DNA from: an uncultured Desulfosarcina sp. | GTDB taxonomy: Bacteria; Desulfobacterota; Desulfobacteria; Desulfobacterales; Desulfosarcinaceae | Assembly: GCF_963668215.1 (NCBI RefSeq) | Contig: NZ_OY764190.1 | Coordinates: 3,782,001-3,846,000 of the forward strand | Reading direction: 5' to 3' | Length of the DNA: 64,000 nucleotides | Part shown: positions 49,471 to 58,840 of the stretch, in pieces | Position numbering within the stretch: the first letter of the stretch is position 1 | Layout of the letters: each line of letters begins with the position of its first letter | Program-made: the position numbers and the translations under genes | The notes under the pieces: model-generated | Databases searched by the model: none | What the model saw: the letters and a program-made list of their open reading frames with translations, nothing else | What the model was told of the DNA's origin: nothing

Positions 49471-52400
49471 TTACTCCTTTGATGGGGATACATGTTGCAT
49501 ACAAGGTTCGGATTCGTCCCGATCCGTCAACGTTAATGCTGCCGGCAGCAGGGTCAAAGAGCCGACCGCCGACGTCACCATGGTCAGGGCGATGAGAAAG
49601 CCGAGGTTCACCAGGGGCACGAAAGCGGAGAGCATGAGCACCGAGAATCCGGTCGCCACGGCCAGGGCGTTGATACAGATCGACCCCCCGGTGGTTTCCG
49701 CCGTGTTGACCACCGCCGCGCGCTGGCTTTGGCCCTCTTCGCGCAACAGGCGGTAGCGGTTGAGATAGTGAAGCCCGTAGTCGATGCCGATGCCGATGGC
49801 CACACAGGCCGTGATGGCCGTGGCCGCATCCAGGGGAATGTCCAAAATTCCCATGATGCCGAAATTGACGCAGATGGCCATACACAGGGGCAGGATCGAG
49901 AGCAGCCCGTAAACCAGCGAGCGCATGATCAGGCTGACCAGCACCAGGACGATCACCACCGAAACGGCAATGGAGCGCAACTGGCCGCTCACGATCAGGC
50001 CTTCGGATTCCACGTAGAGCGCCGCGACGCCGGTAGTGTGGACGTTGATTCCCTTTTGCTTCAGACGCTGGCCGAGGGGGCCGTCCAGCAGTTCGTCGAT
50101 GGATCGCAGGATGTCGCGGGTCACCTGGCTGGAGGCGGTTTTAACCTGCAGGATCAGGCCGGCCTGGCGCTTGGCCCCGTCGATAAAGGCCCGGGTGTCG
50201 TCCCGCTGGTATTTGTCGATGTAGGAAGCCAGGTGGGCTGTAAGGGCCGCATCGGTCTGCTCGTCGGCCAGGTCGGCCCGGGTCGGGATGCGGTAGTAGG
50301 CCGGATCATTGAAATAGAAGGCCTGGTTCATCTTGCGGATCAGATCGAGGATGGAAAGGGTTTTGCCCACTTCCGGGTGCTGTTGGGAAATGGTGGTGGC
50401 CAGACGTTCCATGGCGTTTAAGACCTCGGTGTCCAGTGCGCCATTGGCTTCGTTCGAAGAGAAGATGACGCGGATATCCACGGTGCCGGCGAAGTGACGG
50501 TTGATAAAGGTGTCGGCCAGGCGGATATCCGTGCCTTTTTTAAAAAAAGTGACATTGTTCATTTCCACGCGCAGGCCGGTCAGCCCGATGGCCGATCCGA
50601 TCACCACCAGGGCCGTGATGGCCAGCACCGTTTTCGGGTGTCTCGCCGACAGGCCGCTGAGTCCGCGAATGAGGCGATTGAATCCCTTGCCTTTTTTTCC
50701 GGCTTCCCGGCCAAGTCTTTGTGCCGGCGGACGGACGCCGAATCGCATCAGCAGGGCCGGAATCAGAAACAGCGATACCAGCAGGGCAAACAATACGCCC
50801 AGAGCGGTAAACACGCCGAAATCGCGCAGCGGCACGATGTCGTTAAAAGCCAGGGAAGCGAAACCGGCCACGGTGGTCAGACCGGCCATGATCACGCCGC
50901 GGCCCGTGCCGTCCAGGGTATCGGCCATGGCCCGGCCGCGATGGTTCACGACGGTCTGGCGATGGATGAAATAGTAGATCAGATGGATGCCATAGGCCGA
51001 TCCCACAGCCACCAGGAGGATGGGCATGGCCGTGCCCACGACAGACAAGGGTACATCCAGCAGCGCCATGGCGCCCATGCACCAGCACACGGCCAGCAGA
51101 ATCGTGATCATGGGATAGAGCAGGCCGGCCAGGTTCCGAAAGGAGAGAAAAAGAAACAGGGCGACCACGCCGAATACCAGGGGCAGCAACCGGGTAATGT
51201 CCTGGTGCATGTTGCGGGCCACGGCCTGATCCACCACCGAATAGCCGGCCATATAAATCGGGTAGCGCCCGTCACCGAACACGCGGTTCACCTCGGTCTT
51301 GATGGCGTCCAGAAGGCATTCGCGGTTGGGCTGGTCCAGGTTGGGCGTGGTGCGCACCACCATCAGCAGGCTCTTTTCGTCCCGGCTGTAGACGCCCTCC
51401 TGAAAAAAGGACCAGGCATGCAGGCGCTGCCGGATCCGGGGCATACCTTCGGCTGTGATTTCCCGGGGGACCAGGTCGCCCACGCGGATCTGTTTGGGGG
51501 CACCGGCCATGGATGCGGCCAGGGCGCGGGCCGCCTCCGGCGTCAGGCCCTGTTTCAGGGAATTCCAGAATCGTTCCGAGATGCCGGCCGGTTTGGGCTG
51601 GCTGCGAGCAAAGGCCAGGACCGCTTTTGAACCCAGGGCGCCGGCTTCCAGCAGGGCGTCGGCGAAGCGTTTCAGATCTTCTTCGGAATCGAACCCATAG
51701 GGCGCCATGGCCTCGACGATGCCGGCGTTGTCGACAAATTCCGGCCAGACCGTATCGGTTTCCGTCAAGGCAACGACGTCGTCGACCCAGACGCTATGAA
51801 AGTGTCCGCGCCGGTCGGTGGCCCGGGAGGCAAAGGCAAACAGCTCCGCGGCCAGGGAAGGCTCGGCCAGGGCCCTGGACGCCAGGATGTCGGCCAGTTC
51901 CTCGGATAAGGCGTCCGGGTCGTCCACCGTCAACTGGGCCGGCAGGCTGTCCACGACGGCCTCGGCCAGATCCTCCGGCGCCGCCAGCATGTCGGCCAGC
52001 ATCGGAGGGGTGAAGTCCGGATCGGAAACGACGCTTTGCAGCCAGCCGGCCAGGGCCAGGGCATGGTCCGGTGAAAGCTTCATCCGCTCGGCCAGCTGCC
52101 GGGCCGGTATCTTCAGATTCAGCGCCCGGCAGTTGGTTGCCAGCCGGCGCACCCGCTGGAGCAGTTCGGTCTGGTAGATGCCGTCCGGCGATTGAATCGC
52201 GATGGCGATGCCGCCGGCATTGCCCAGCAGTTCTTCGGCATCCATGTAATCGTTTTTGGCCTTGTTGTCTTCCGGCAGCATGAACATCAGATCGTTTTGG
52301 ATGACCATCCTGGGAATGGCCCAGGCCGCGATGGCCGAGACGGCAGCAACGATTAGAAGAATGATCCAGAACCGCGATGCCAGCGGCATGATGACGGCCG

Positions 52401-52503
52401 AGATGCCCGATGGTTTCGAATTTGTTGTTTGATTGCGACGAACCTGGCGTTCGTCGTCGGGTTGCAATGGTCGTTTCTTCAACGTCAGATCCTGTTTCCT
52501 CAT
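49471..52503 (-). CDS. RND/MMPL-family exporter
   Basis: Inner-membrane proton-driven exporter of 1010 residues. Two repeats of one membrane helix, a large periplasmic loop and five further helices: helices begin at about 45-65, a sterol-sensing-like block lies at about 430-570 (RLLPLVFGVVALFLFLSFRNL, DVPLSVVGTAMPILLVAVGSAYGIH), and the second repeat runs from about 620 to 975 with GIGIDYGLHYLNRYR. The MMPL type usually moves lipids, hopanoids or hydrophobic compounds. The ATG at 52503 lies close behind the operator AATGAC-N6-GTCATT. It is followed by the LolA-like and barrel genes, which complete the export path. Confidence 0.92.
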   Translation of the reverse strand: MRKQDLTLKKRPLQPDDERQVRRNQTTNSKPSGISAVIMPLASRFWIILLIVAAVSAIAAWAIPRMVIQNDLMFMLPEDNKAKNDYMDAEELLGNAGGIAIAIQSPDGIYQTELLQRVRRLATNCRALNLKIPARQLAERMKLSPDHALALAGWLQSVVSDPDFTPPMLADMLAAPEDLAEAVVDSLPAQLTVDDPDALSEELADILASRALAEPSLAAELFAFASRATDRRGHFHSVWVDDVVALTETDTVWPEFVDNAGIVEAMAPYGFDSEEDLKRFADALLEAGALGSKAVLAFARSQPKPAGISERFWNSLKQGLTPEAARALAASMAGAPKQIRVGDLVPREITAEGMPRIRQRLHAWSFFQEGVYSRDEKSLLMVVRTTPNLDQPNRECLLDAIKTEVNRVFGDGRYPIYMAGYSVVDQAVARNMHQDITRLLPLVFGVVALFLFLSFRNLAGLLYPMITILLAVCWCMGAMALLDVPLSVVGTAMPILLVAVGSAYGIHLIYYFIHRQTVVNHRGRAMADTLDGTGRGVIMAGLTTVAGFASLAFNDIVPLRDFGVFTALGVLFALLVSLFLIPALLMRFGVRPPAQRLGREAGKKGKGFNRLIRGLSGLSARHPKTVLAITALVVIGSAIGLTGLRVEMNNVTFFKKGTDIRLADTFINRHFAGTVDIRVIFSSNEANGALDTEVLNAMERLATTISQQHPEVGKTLSILDLIRKMNQAFYFNDPAYYRIPTRADLADEQTDAALTAHLASYIDKYQRDDTRAFIDGAKRQAGLILQVKTASSQVTRDILRSIDELLDGPLGQRLKQKGINVHTTGVAALYVESEGLIVSGQLRSIAVSVVIVLVLVSLIMRSLVYGLLSILPLCMAICVNFGIMGILDIPLDAATAITACVAIGIGIDYGLHYLNRYRLLREEGQSQRAAVVNTAETTGGSICINALAVATGFSVLMLSAFVPLVNLGFLIALTMVTSAVGSLTLLPAALTLTDRDESEPCMQHVSPSKE

Positions 52504-52509
52504 GAAATG

Positions 52510-52527
52510 AATGACACATCAGTCATT
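52510..52527 (-). promoter_or_regulatory. TetR-type operator before the RND gene
   Basis: AATGAC-ACATCA-GTCATT, a perfect inverted repeat with the same half-sites as the site before tetR (53240-53257). It lies 7-24 bases before the RND start. The surrounding TGACAC...GTGTCA makes a larger imperfect palindrome. Confidence 0.72.
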
Positions 52528-52597
52528 TTTAGTGTCAAAAAAAGCCGCCCAAGATCGAACCCGGCTGGTCGGCTGCATATATCAGTCAACAAACCGT

Positions 52598-53203
52598 CTA
52601 TTGCCGTTTGGACAGTCCTCCCAGCATGAAATCGGTCATCCTGACGCTTAAGGCATCGATATCGATCTGGTTTCTGATTCGCAGAAAATAAAATAGGCTG
52701 CTGTCGAAAAGGCCGATCAGGAAGGCCGCCTCGGTTTCTGCATCGTCAAAGGCGATGTGGCCCTTTTCCCGGCCGATCGCAAGATGGGCCACAATTTTTT
52801 CGATAAAGGCCGCGTAGATGCTTTCGAACAGCTGGGCGAACGTTCCTCTATAGCTCCTGCCCTCCACAAAAAGCAGTTGTGCCATTTTGTAGTTGGCGGC
52901 AAAAAGGGCGATCAGTTCACGATTGAACGCCTTCAGGCTGCTGCGGACCGCTTCGACACAATCCCCGGCGAACATGTCGGCGGCGCTGCGGTCCAGCAGG
53001 TTTAAAAACATCGTCTTGAATTCCGAGCAGATGTGATTGAAAATGTTCTCCTTGGATTTAAAATGGAGATAAAAGGTGCCCTGGGCCAGGCCGGCTCTGG
53101 CGACAATGTCCGAGATCCGGGTGTTCTGGAATCCGTTGTCGTGAAACACATCGATGGCGGCGGACACGAGCTGCTGTCTGGTTCGTTCCCGTTTGTCATC
53201 CAT
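52598..53203 (-). CDS. TetR-family repressor
   Basis: Likely repressor of itself and of the downstream RND operon. 201 residues: N-terminal HTH (about 5-52: TRQQLVSAAIDVFHDNGFQNTRISDIVARAGLAQGTFYLHFKSKENIF) and a ligand-binding C-terminal helical domain. The same strand order tetR-RND-LolA-like-barrel with matching operators before tetR and before the RND gene supports local control. The inducer would bind the C-terminal pocket and is unknown. The HTH is canonical for TetR. Confidence 0.93.
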   Translation of the reverse strand: MDDKRERTRQQLVSAAIDVFHDNGFQNTRISDIVARAGLAQGTFYLHFKSKENIFNHICSEFKTMFLNLLDRSAADMFAGDCVEAVRSSLKAFNRELIALFAANYKMAQLLFVEGRSYRGTFAQLFESIYAAFIEKIVAHLAIGREKGHIAFDDAETEAAFLIGLFDSSLFYFLRIRNQIDIDALSVRMTDFMLGGLSKRQ

Positions 53204-53239
53204 TGCGATATCCGACTCCTGGAATCTGCACGCTTTTTA

Positions 53240-53257
53240 AATGACTGAGGCGTCATT
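53240..53257 (-). promoter_or_regulatory. TetR-type operator before tetR
   Basis: AATGAC-TGAGGC-GTCATT, perfect inverted repeat with half-sites identical to 52510-52527, 37 bases upstream of the tetR start, where a promoter is expected. Confidence 0.72.
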
Positions 53258-53299
53258 CATAATATTTTCGGGTTTGCCTGTCAAGTTGAAAGTCAACCC

Positions 53300-54703
53300 T
53301 TACTTTTCATCTTCTCGAGAAAGAACTTCCAATATGGTTTTCTGATCGGCCTGTGGATTGCTGCTCAAAATGGCTGCCACCTGGCGGGCGGTATAGGCCG
53401 TGGCGATGGAAGTGCCGGCATAGAGGCCCGGATCGCCGTTGTAGCCCACCGGCAGATCGGCCAGGCCGGGGGAATATACCGATACGAAGTCGCCGTAGTT
53501 GGACTGATCCCAGGCCTCGCCGTCCGGGGTCAGGGCGCCCACACCGATGACATTCTCATAAGCCGCCGGATAGACCGGATCGCCGGTGGGCGAATTGCCG
53601 GCGGCCGCCACCAGAACCAGGCCCCGTGAGGCTGCATAGCGGGTGGCCGATTCCAGCAGGGAACTATCGGTTTCCGAACCCCAACTCAGACTCAGCACCC
53701 GGGCGCCGTTTTCTATGGCGTAGTCGATGCCGCGCACCAGCGTGTAGGTGGAGGTATAGCCGTTGTCATCAAAGGCCCGGATGGCGATCACGGGACTGCC
53801 GGCAGTCGCATCGGTTTCGACGCCCAGCGGATTGACCGCCCCGGCGGCAATGAGGGCCATCTGGGTGCCATGGCCCATCGCGTCGCCAACGGCGGCGCCC
53901 GGCGAAACGGCATCGTAGGCAGCCCGGATAAAGGGATTGTCCGCATAGTCCGCCGACAGCCCGCTGTCCATGACGGCGACCGTTGTGGCGTCCGACGCAG
54001 GAATGGCCGTTTCCATTGAGGCGGACGGCCAGGACCCGTCCGAGACCGTGCGGCCGCCTTCCAGCGGGTAGGCGTAGTCCGGTTCGGCACTTTCGATGCC
54101 CTCGGTTTCAGCAATCTTTTTGGCGATAGCGGGAACATCGCTGCCATGGGGCAAACGAATACGGACGATGCCCAGGGGTGGATAGACATCTATCAGGGTG
54201 GCGCCCAACTGGTCCAGCAAGGCCGCCAGGTCGGCTTCGGTCATTCCCGGCGTTACCCGGAGCAGCAGGACGTCTTTGACGTAAGCGGCGTCGTCACTTT
54301 TAACGATTTCCAGGTTGGCCCTTTCTTCCAGCGGCCGGATGCGGGCCTCCTGTCCTCTGTAAAAAATGCGGATTTCCCAGAGGCGCGGTTCGTCTTTGGC
54401 CGATGCCTTGTCTTTTCTCCAGATCAGGGCGTAGTCAACGGATTTCAGAATGCTGGACAGGGCCGAACCGATGGCGCGGCGGTTGAACCTGGCTGTGATG
54501 CGGGGATTAATATCCGGATCGATGCGAATGCGGATGCCCTGGTCGGCCAGCTTTTCCAAAATGGCTGCCAGCGGCTGGTTGTTGACGTCCAGGGTGAGGC
54601 GATCCTCCTGGATCTGAACCACCGGATCGGATGCCCAGACGAGCAGCGGTATGGTGGCCAGGCAGAACGCCAGGGCAATGGCAGCCATTTGGGTTGGTTT
54701 CAT
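53300..54703 (-). CDS. Exported subtilisin-family (S8) serine protease with STN-like domain
   Basis: A 467-residue secreted protease. Signal peptide about 1-24. Residues 33-95 match the short secretin/TonB N-terminal (STN) fold (LTLDVNNQPLAAILEKLADQG...ALSSILKSVDYALIW). A propeptide-like region follows (about 145-215; LLLRVTPGMTEADLAALLDQLGA...GIESAEPDYAY). The catalytic domain holds the triad Asp246 (VAVMDSGL), His278 (GHGTQMA) and Ser432 (GTSIATAYTA) with the oxyanion Asn370 (AAAGN). STN ahead of a subtilase is uncommon. It is followed by 18 bases to the AsmA-like gene, so likely cotranscribed. Confidence 0.9.
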   Translation of the reverse strand: MKPTQMAAIALAFCLATIPLLVWASDPVVQIQEDRLTLDVNNQPLAAILEKLADQGIRIRIDPDINPRITARFNRRAIGSALSSILKSVDYALIWRKDKASAKDEPRLWEIRIFYRGQEARIRPLEERANLEIVKSDDAAYVKDVLLLRVTPGMTEADLAALLDQLGATLIDVYPPLGIVRIRLPHGSDVPAIAKKIAETEGIESAEPDYAYPLEGGRTVSDGSWPSASMETAIPASDATTVAVMDSGLSADYADNPFIRAAYDAVSPGAAVGDAMGHGTQMALIAAGAVNPLGVETDATAGSPVIAIRAFDDNGYTSTYTLVRGIDYAIENGARVLSLSWGSETDSSLLESATRYAASRGLVLVAAAGNSPTGDPVYPAAYENVIGVGALTPDGEAWDQSNYGDFVSVYSPGLADLPVGYNGDPGLYAGTSIATAYTARQVAAILSSNPQADQKTILEVLSREDEK

Positions 54704-54721
54704 ATTCGGTGCCTGCCTTTT

Positions 54722-57700
54722 TCAGGGGGGCTGGGGAGCGGCTTGGGCCGGTGGCGTTTCGGATTCCTTATCGGACCCGGTGGCGAAAGACTCTACGCCT
54801 TCCACCAATTTAAAGGGTGATTTCAACACGCGCCCCATAATGTTCAACAGTCCTTTGCCCACGGCGTCCGGGGGCATGGGAACCACGGAAATGTCGTTCA
54901 GTTTGCCTTTGAGTCTAAGGGGAATGGAAACCAGGGAGCCGCCGGCGATATAATTGATGATGGGTATTTTGTTGACAATCCGATCCACGGTCTTCAAAGG
55001 GGCGGCCAGCAGCAGGATGTCCACTTCCTGCTTTTGCAGGTCGATGCTGCCCTGGCCGGTCAGTTTCAGGGAGTTGCCGTCCATCAGAATTTCGTTGAAA
55101 TGCACCTGGCCGTCCTTGACCTCGGCTTTGGCATAACACTGGGCGTACCCGTACCCCTTTTCCGTCAAATCGGATTTTCCGGAGAATACTTCGGCGATAT
55201 TGAGGACCGAGAAAATTTTCATCAGCACACCGGAATACTCGATCCTGCCGTTTTCCGACGAAAATAAAAGGTCACCGGACAGAGAAGGAATGATGTCGTT
55301 CCGGGTTTCCGGCAGCCAAAGCTGGCCGGAAAGGTCATACCGGGCATCCGCGCGCATCGTTTTGCCAAGGAGGCATTCAGCAGTCCCTTCCAGGGATGCT
55401 GCCTCGGCCTTCGGGACGATGCGCAAGCCCAGGCCCTGGGGAGAGACAGTCAGCTCTCCGGTAGTGGCGATACCGCACAGGTGGGCCTGTTCGATTTGAA
55501 TCCGGGTGGTGTCGCCGTCCAGACGAACGGCAGCCTGCACCCGATTCCAGGTGTAGTCCTTGTACCTGAAGTCGTTCGCATTGACATGGATCACCCCATG
55601 CGGACGCAACGAGGGGCGCTCTCCCGCTTTGCCCGGCGGGGGGGCATCCTTTTTGTCAGCGGACTGCGCCATGCGGATCAGTTCCTCGTCCAACCGGTCG
55701 GCGTCCACGTCCAGATCGATCTCCAATCCGTCGTCGCTGCGGGCCACGCTGCCGTGCACTACCATCTGGCTGTTGCACAAGGACACTTCCGACGGCTCGA
55801 TGGTCAACCGGCCGCCGCTGCCGGCGAGGGTAAATCGACTCACCTCGATGGGGGCAGGGGTGAGATTCAAGATGTGTACGCCGCGTCCAGCAAGCGTGCC
55901 TGAAAATGAGGAGTTCAAATGGGTTTGGGTGTCGACCATGGCATGAAAATCGCCCTCGATCCGGCCCGACAAGGTGCGATTGTCTGCCAGCAGACGATCG
56001 GCGGTTTCTTTCTCTATGTTGCCGCGAAAACGGATTTCCATCCCGTTGGGGCGTTTACTGCCTGAGACGGTGGCCTGGGAACGGCCATCAGCGAATCGAA
56101 TCCGTCGAATATTCCAGCTCTGTGGCAAGACGGAAAAGTCCGAATAAATTTCGACGCCGCCGGCAGTCTTCATGTTTCCCATCACAGAGAGCCGCCCGTC
56201 GCGGGACCAGCCAATATGGCCATTGGAAAGATCCACCGGCGGCTTCATCTGCAGATGTTTCGGGATGGGCAGGATGGTGGTCAGCCAGGCGACCGCTTCC
56301 GGGCCCAGGGAACCGTCCAGGCCGCAGACAATGGACGCGGGATCTATAAGACTCCCTTGGGGCTCGTAAGACGCCACCAAAGATCCATCCAAAAATTCGA
56401 TGGCGACATCAGTCGCCCGCTGGTTGTTGGAAGTATAGACGATCTCGCCTCCGGACAGTTTGACGCTAAAGGGCAGCCGGGAGGTGGACAGGCGGATATC
56501 CTCCGGCGTGCCCTGGATGGTGAAATCCCACTGTTCCGGGTGGACCAGGGGACCCTGGATCTTCAGCCGCGACAGGTTTGCGTTGCCGTCGATGGATTGA
56601 ACGACCGCGCGGGCCGGCGCCAGATCCTCGAAAGAAAAGAGCCAGTCACAAAAGGGAGCCGCCTGGACGACAACGGCCGTGGAGGCGATGGACAACGTCG
56701 ATTCCGCGGCCCAATCGATTTCGGCATCCAGCGTTTGGAAGGCGGCACCCTGGAAATAGCCGCTGAAATTGTCGAAAGCCACATGTTTGTCCTGGTAAAG
56801 AACGTCGCCTTCCGCCCGTTCTATGTCCGTTTCGATGCCGGGAATGGTGACCCGGCCTTGGCTCAGGTGGCCCGCGGCCTTCATTCGGGACGGCCGGTAG
56901 CCGTCTTTCCCGGATTCGAAGCGGACATCGTAGGTGACGCCGGTCAGGGTTCCCTCCCTGGCAACGGCAAAGGCCGTCCGGATGTCATCCAGGTCTCCGA
57001 CAATGGAGCGGGTCACTTGGCCGGCCGTGGCGATATCCAGTTCCCGGGCCGCGGCGTGGAGTTCGATTGCGGCTGGGGTTGTTTGGTTGGCGGGCGTAAC
57101 CGTTGCACCGGCGGACAGGCGCAGCGGCGGTTGGACCGACTTCAGGGTGTCAACGGAAAGGGTCAGCCTGTCCCCGTCATGGTTTACGGTGCCTGAGATC
57201 TCAGTGGAAACCAGATCCAGTTTCAGGTTTTTTCGCAACACCGTCAGTTCAGGAAAGCTCAGGCTGAAATGGCTGCTTATCGTTTCAGAGGCGCTTACGA
57301 TAAAACTGACTTCGGTTCTGGCATGGGTGTTTTCGGTAACGATGCCTCCGGGAAGGGACGCATAATGCAGCAGCGGCCGCAGGTTGAGGTCGGCCGCGAT
57401 AAGGTCTCCGCCAGCATTGCCGGACTGCATATCGGCATGGAAATCCATGTCCAGATTGCCGGTGATTGTCGACCAGCAGCCCAGATTCAGCCGGAGGGCC
57501 GCTCCGTCATTCTTTCCGGAAAGGTGGATATCGGTGAATCGGATGTCGGGAGCGTCGGCAAGTGTCAGGGTTACCGTTCCCCTTTGGATCTGTACTTCGG
57601 TTCCTTTATCGACTGCGGAAAGAGCCCCGAACAGGCCGCCGATAACGGTCCGGATCGTTTTGTCGTTGAATTTGTTGCCGGTCGGCTCCGCAGGAGTCGG

Positions 57701-58087
57701 CAAAGAATCGGCGGGTGATCCCGGGTGAATTGCCAACTGGATGTCGGGCGCCGTCAGCACGACCCGGCGGATACTGATGCGACCTTTTAAAAGCGGCAGG
57801 ATGCGGGGGTAGACCGATAGTCTGAGGGCCGAGATTTCGAAGAGATCCGGCCGCTGCAAATCGATGGATTCCGCCCGCAGGTGGGGCAGGGGAAGAAAGA
57901 CGACGGTCAGACGTTCATAGCTCAACGCCCCCCCACCGGTCGCCTGAGCGGTTTTTGCGACGATGATCGACCGCACCGCCTCACGGTTGGCCAGAAGACG
58001 AGTGGCCACGACACTGGTGAGCAGCACCCCCATGACGATTCCGGCGCAGATTATGCTGACGATAAACAGTTTTTGCCGGGTGCGCAT
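54722..58087 (-). CDS. AsmA-like/YhdP-type inner-membrane protein
   Basis: Large envelope protein of 1121 residues of the AsmA/TamB/YhdP superfamily, thought to bridge membranes and move phospholipid in a hydrophobic groove. One membrane anchor at about 8-30, then repeated beta domains (AsmA-like N-terminal part: EAVRSIIVAKTAQATGGGALSYERLTVVFLPLPHLRAESIDLQ) and a DUF3971/AsmA_2-like C-terminus (YSGVLMKIFSVLNIAEVFSG...GQGSIDLQKQEVDILLLAAPLKTVDRIVNKIPIINYI). A Pro/Ala-rich tail ends it. It lies between the ion-channel and subtilase genes with gaps of 3 and 18 bases. Confidence 0.87.
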   Translation of the reverse strand: MRTRQKLFIVSIICAGIVMGVLLTSVVATRLLANREAVRSIIVAKTAQATGGGALSYERLTVVFLPLPHLRAESIDLQRPDLFEISALRLSVYPRILPLLKGRISIRRVVLTAPDIQLAIHPGSPADSLPTPAEPTGNKFNDKTIRTVIGGLFGALSAVDKGTEVQIQRGTVTLTLADAPDIRFTDIHLSGKNDGAALRLNLGCWSTITGNLDMDFHADMQSGNAGGDLIAADLNLRPLLHYASLPGGIVTENTHARTEVSFIVSASETISSHFSLSFPELTVLRKNLKLDLVSTEISGTVNHDGDRLTLSVDTLKSVQPPLRLSAGATVTPANQTTPAAIELHAAARELDIATAGQVTRSIVGDLDDIRTAFAVAREGTLTGVTYDVRFESGKDGYRPSRMKAAGHLSQGRVTIPGIETDIERAEGDVLYQDKHVAFDNFSGYFQGAAFQTLDAEIDWAAESTLSIASTAVVVQAAPFCDWLFSFEDLAPARAVVQSIDGNANLSRLKIQGPLVHPEQWDFTIQGTPEDIRLSTSRLPFSVKLSGGEIVYTSNNQRATDVAIEFLDGSLVASYEPQGSLIDPASIVCGLDGSLGPEAVAWLTTILPIPKHLQMKPPVDLSNGHIGWSRDGRLSVMGNMKTAGGVEIYSDFSVLPQSWNIRRIRFADGRSQATVSGSKRPNGMEIRFRGNIEKETADRLLADNRTLSGRIEGDFHAMVDTQTHLNSSFSGTLAGRGVHILNLTPAPIEVSRFTLAGSGGRLTIEPSEVSLCNSQMVVHGSVARSDDGLEIDLDVDADRLDEELIRMAQSADKKDAPPPGKAGERPSLRPHGVIHVNANDFRYKDYTWNRVQAAVRLDGDTTRIQIEQAHLCGIATTGELTVSPQGLGLRIVPKAEAASLEGTAECLLGKTMRADARYDLSGQLWLPETRNDIIPSLSGDLLFSSENGRIEYSGVLMKIFSVLNIAEVFSGKSDLTEKGYGYAQCYAKAEVKDGQVHFNEILMDGNSLKLTGQGSIDLQKQEVDILLLAAPLKTVDRIVNKIPIINYIAGGSLVSIPLRLKGKLNDISVVPMPPDAVGKGLLNIMGRVLKSPFKLVEGVESFATGSDKESETPPAQAAPQPP

Positions 58088-58090
58088 CTA

Positions 58091-58756
58091 CTATTTTTCC
58101 TCGGATCGGACCAAAAATTTTCCCACCAGCATGGCGATAAGGATGGTCATGTAAAGTTGGCCGGTAACGGCGATGAGAATGGCTGTGGATCGGGACAGGT
58201 GGGACAGTGGGGTGACGTCCCCATAACCCAGGGTCGTCAGGGTGACGAAGCTGAAATAGAGGTAGTCGAAAAAATCCGGGGCGGCGTGGCCCGGAAACGC
58301 GATGCCGGATGCTGTGCCCTTGACCACAAACTGGTCAACCGAGTCGGCAATGGCCAGCAGCGCTCCGCCCAAAAAACCGAGCAGCAGATAGCCGTTGATG
58401 GAACTTAAAATGATGGTGGGGGTCACTTCGCGGCTTCGAGCAATGTGCCGGACCATCAGCACGACAATGGCCACCAGAAAGAGGAAGGTCGTGATGGCCT
58501 CGATCAGTTCGGTGGCCGGGTGGTGCAGAAAATGTTCGATCCATACGGCGGCAGCGGTAATCGTTCCCAGAGGCAGCAGCACTTTGAGAGACCGGGGAGA
58601 GAAATCAAGCGAGAAAATACCGCAGAAGAAGATCGCAGTGCGCAACAGATCGCGTGCCAGAGGCTTGCTTGTCCTGAAAAGTGGAAACAGGAGCAGTAGC
58701 GCCAGCAGGCAGAGCAACAGGATCACGTTATTGCGGGCGAGTCGGTGCAGTTTCAT
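58091..58756 (-). CDS. Potassium-channel family membrane protein
   Basis: Ion_trans_2-type channel of 221 residues: several hydrophobic helices in the N-terminal half (about 10-30, 40-58, 60-75, 85-103, 118-140) and the selectivity filter TTLGYGDVTP (about 175-184) between the last two helices (FFDYLYFSFVT and STAILIAVTGQLYMTILIAMLVGKFL). The filter is canonical for K+. No TrkA-N/RCK domain is fused. It heads the unit with the AsmA-like and subtilase genes. Confidence 0.88.
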   Translation of the reverse strand: MKLHRLARNNVILLLCLLALLLLFPLFRTSKPLARDLLRTAIFFCGIFSLDFSPRSLKVLLPLGTITAAAVWIEHFLHHPATELIEAITTFLFLVAIVVLMVRHIARSREVTPTIILSSINGYLLLGFLGGALLAIADSVDQFVVKGTASGIAFPGHAAPDFFDYLYFSFVTLTTLGYGDVTPLSHLSRSTAILIAVTGQLYMTILIAMLVGKFLVRSEEK

Positions 58757-58840
58757 GCCGGTCGGGTCATATCCGTAAAAGGGCGAGCAAACCTGCCGGC
58801 AAAGACACGTTTACCCGCCCTGTGTCGCTTGTGGTCGTGT

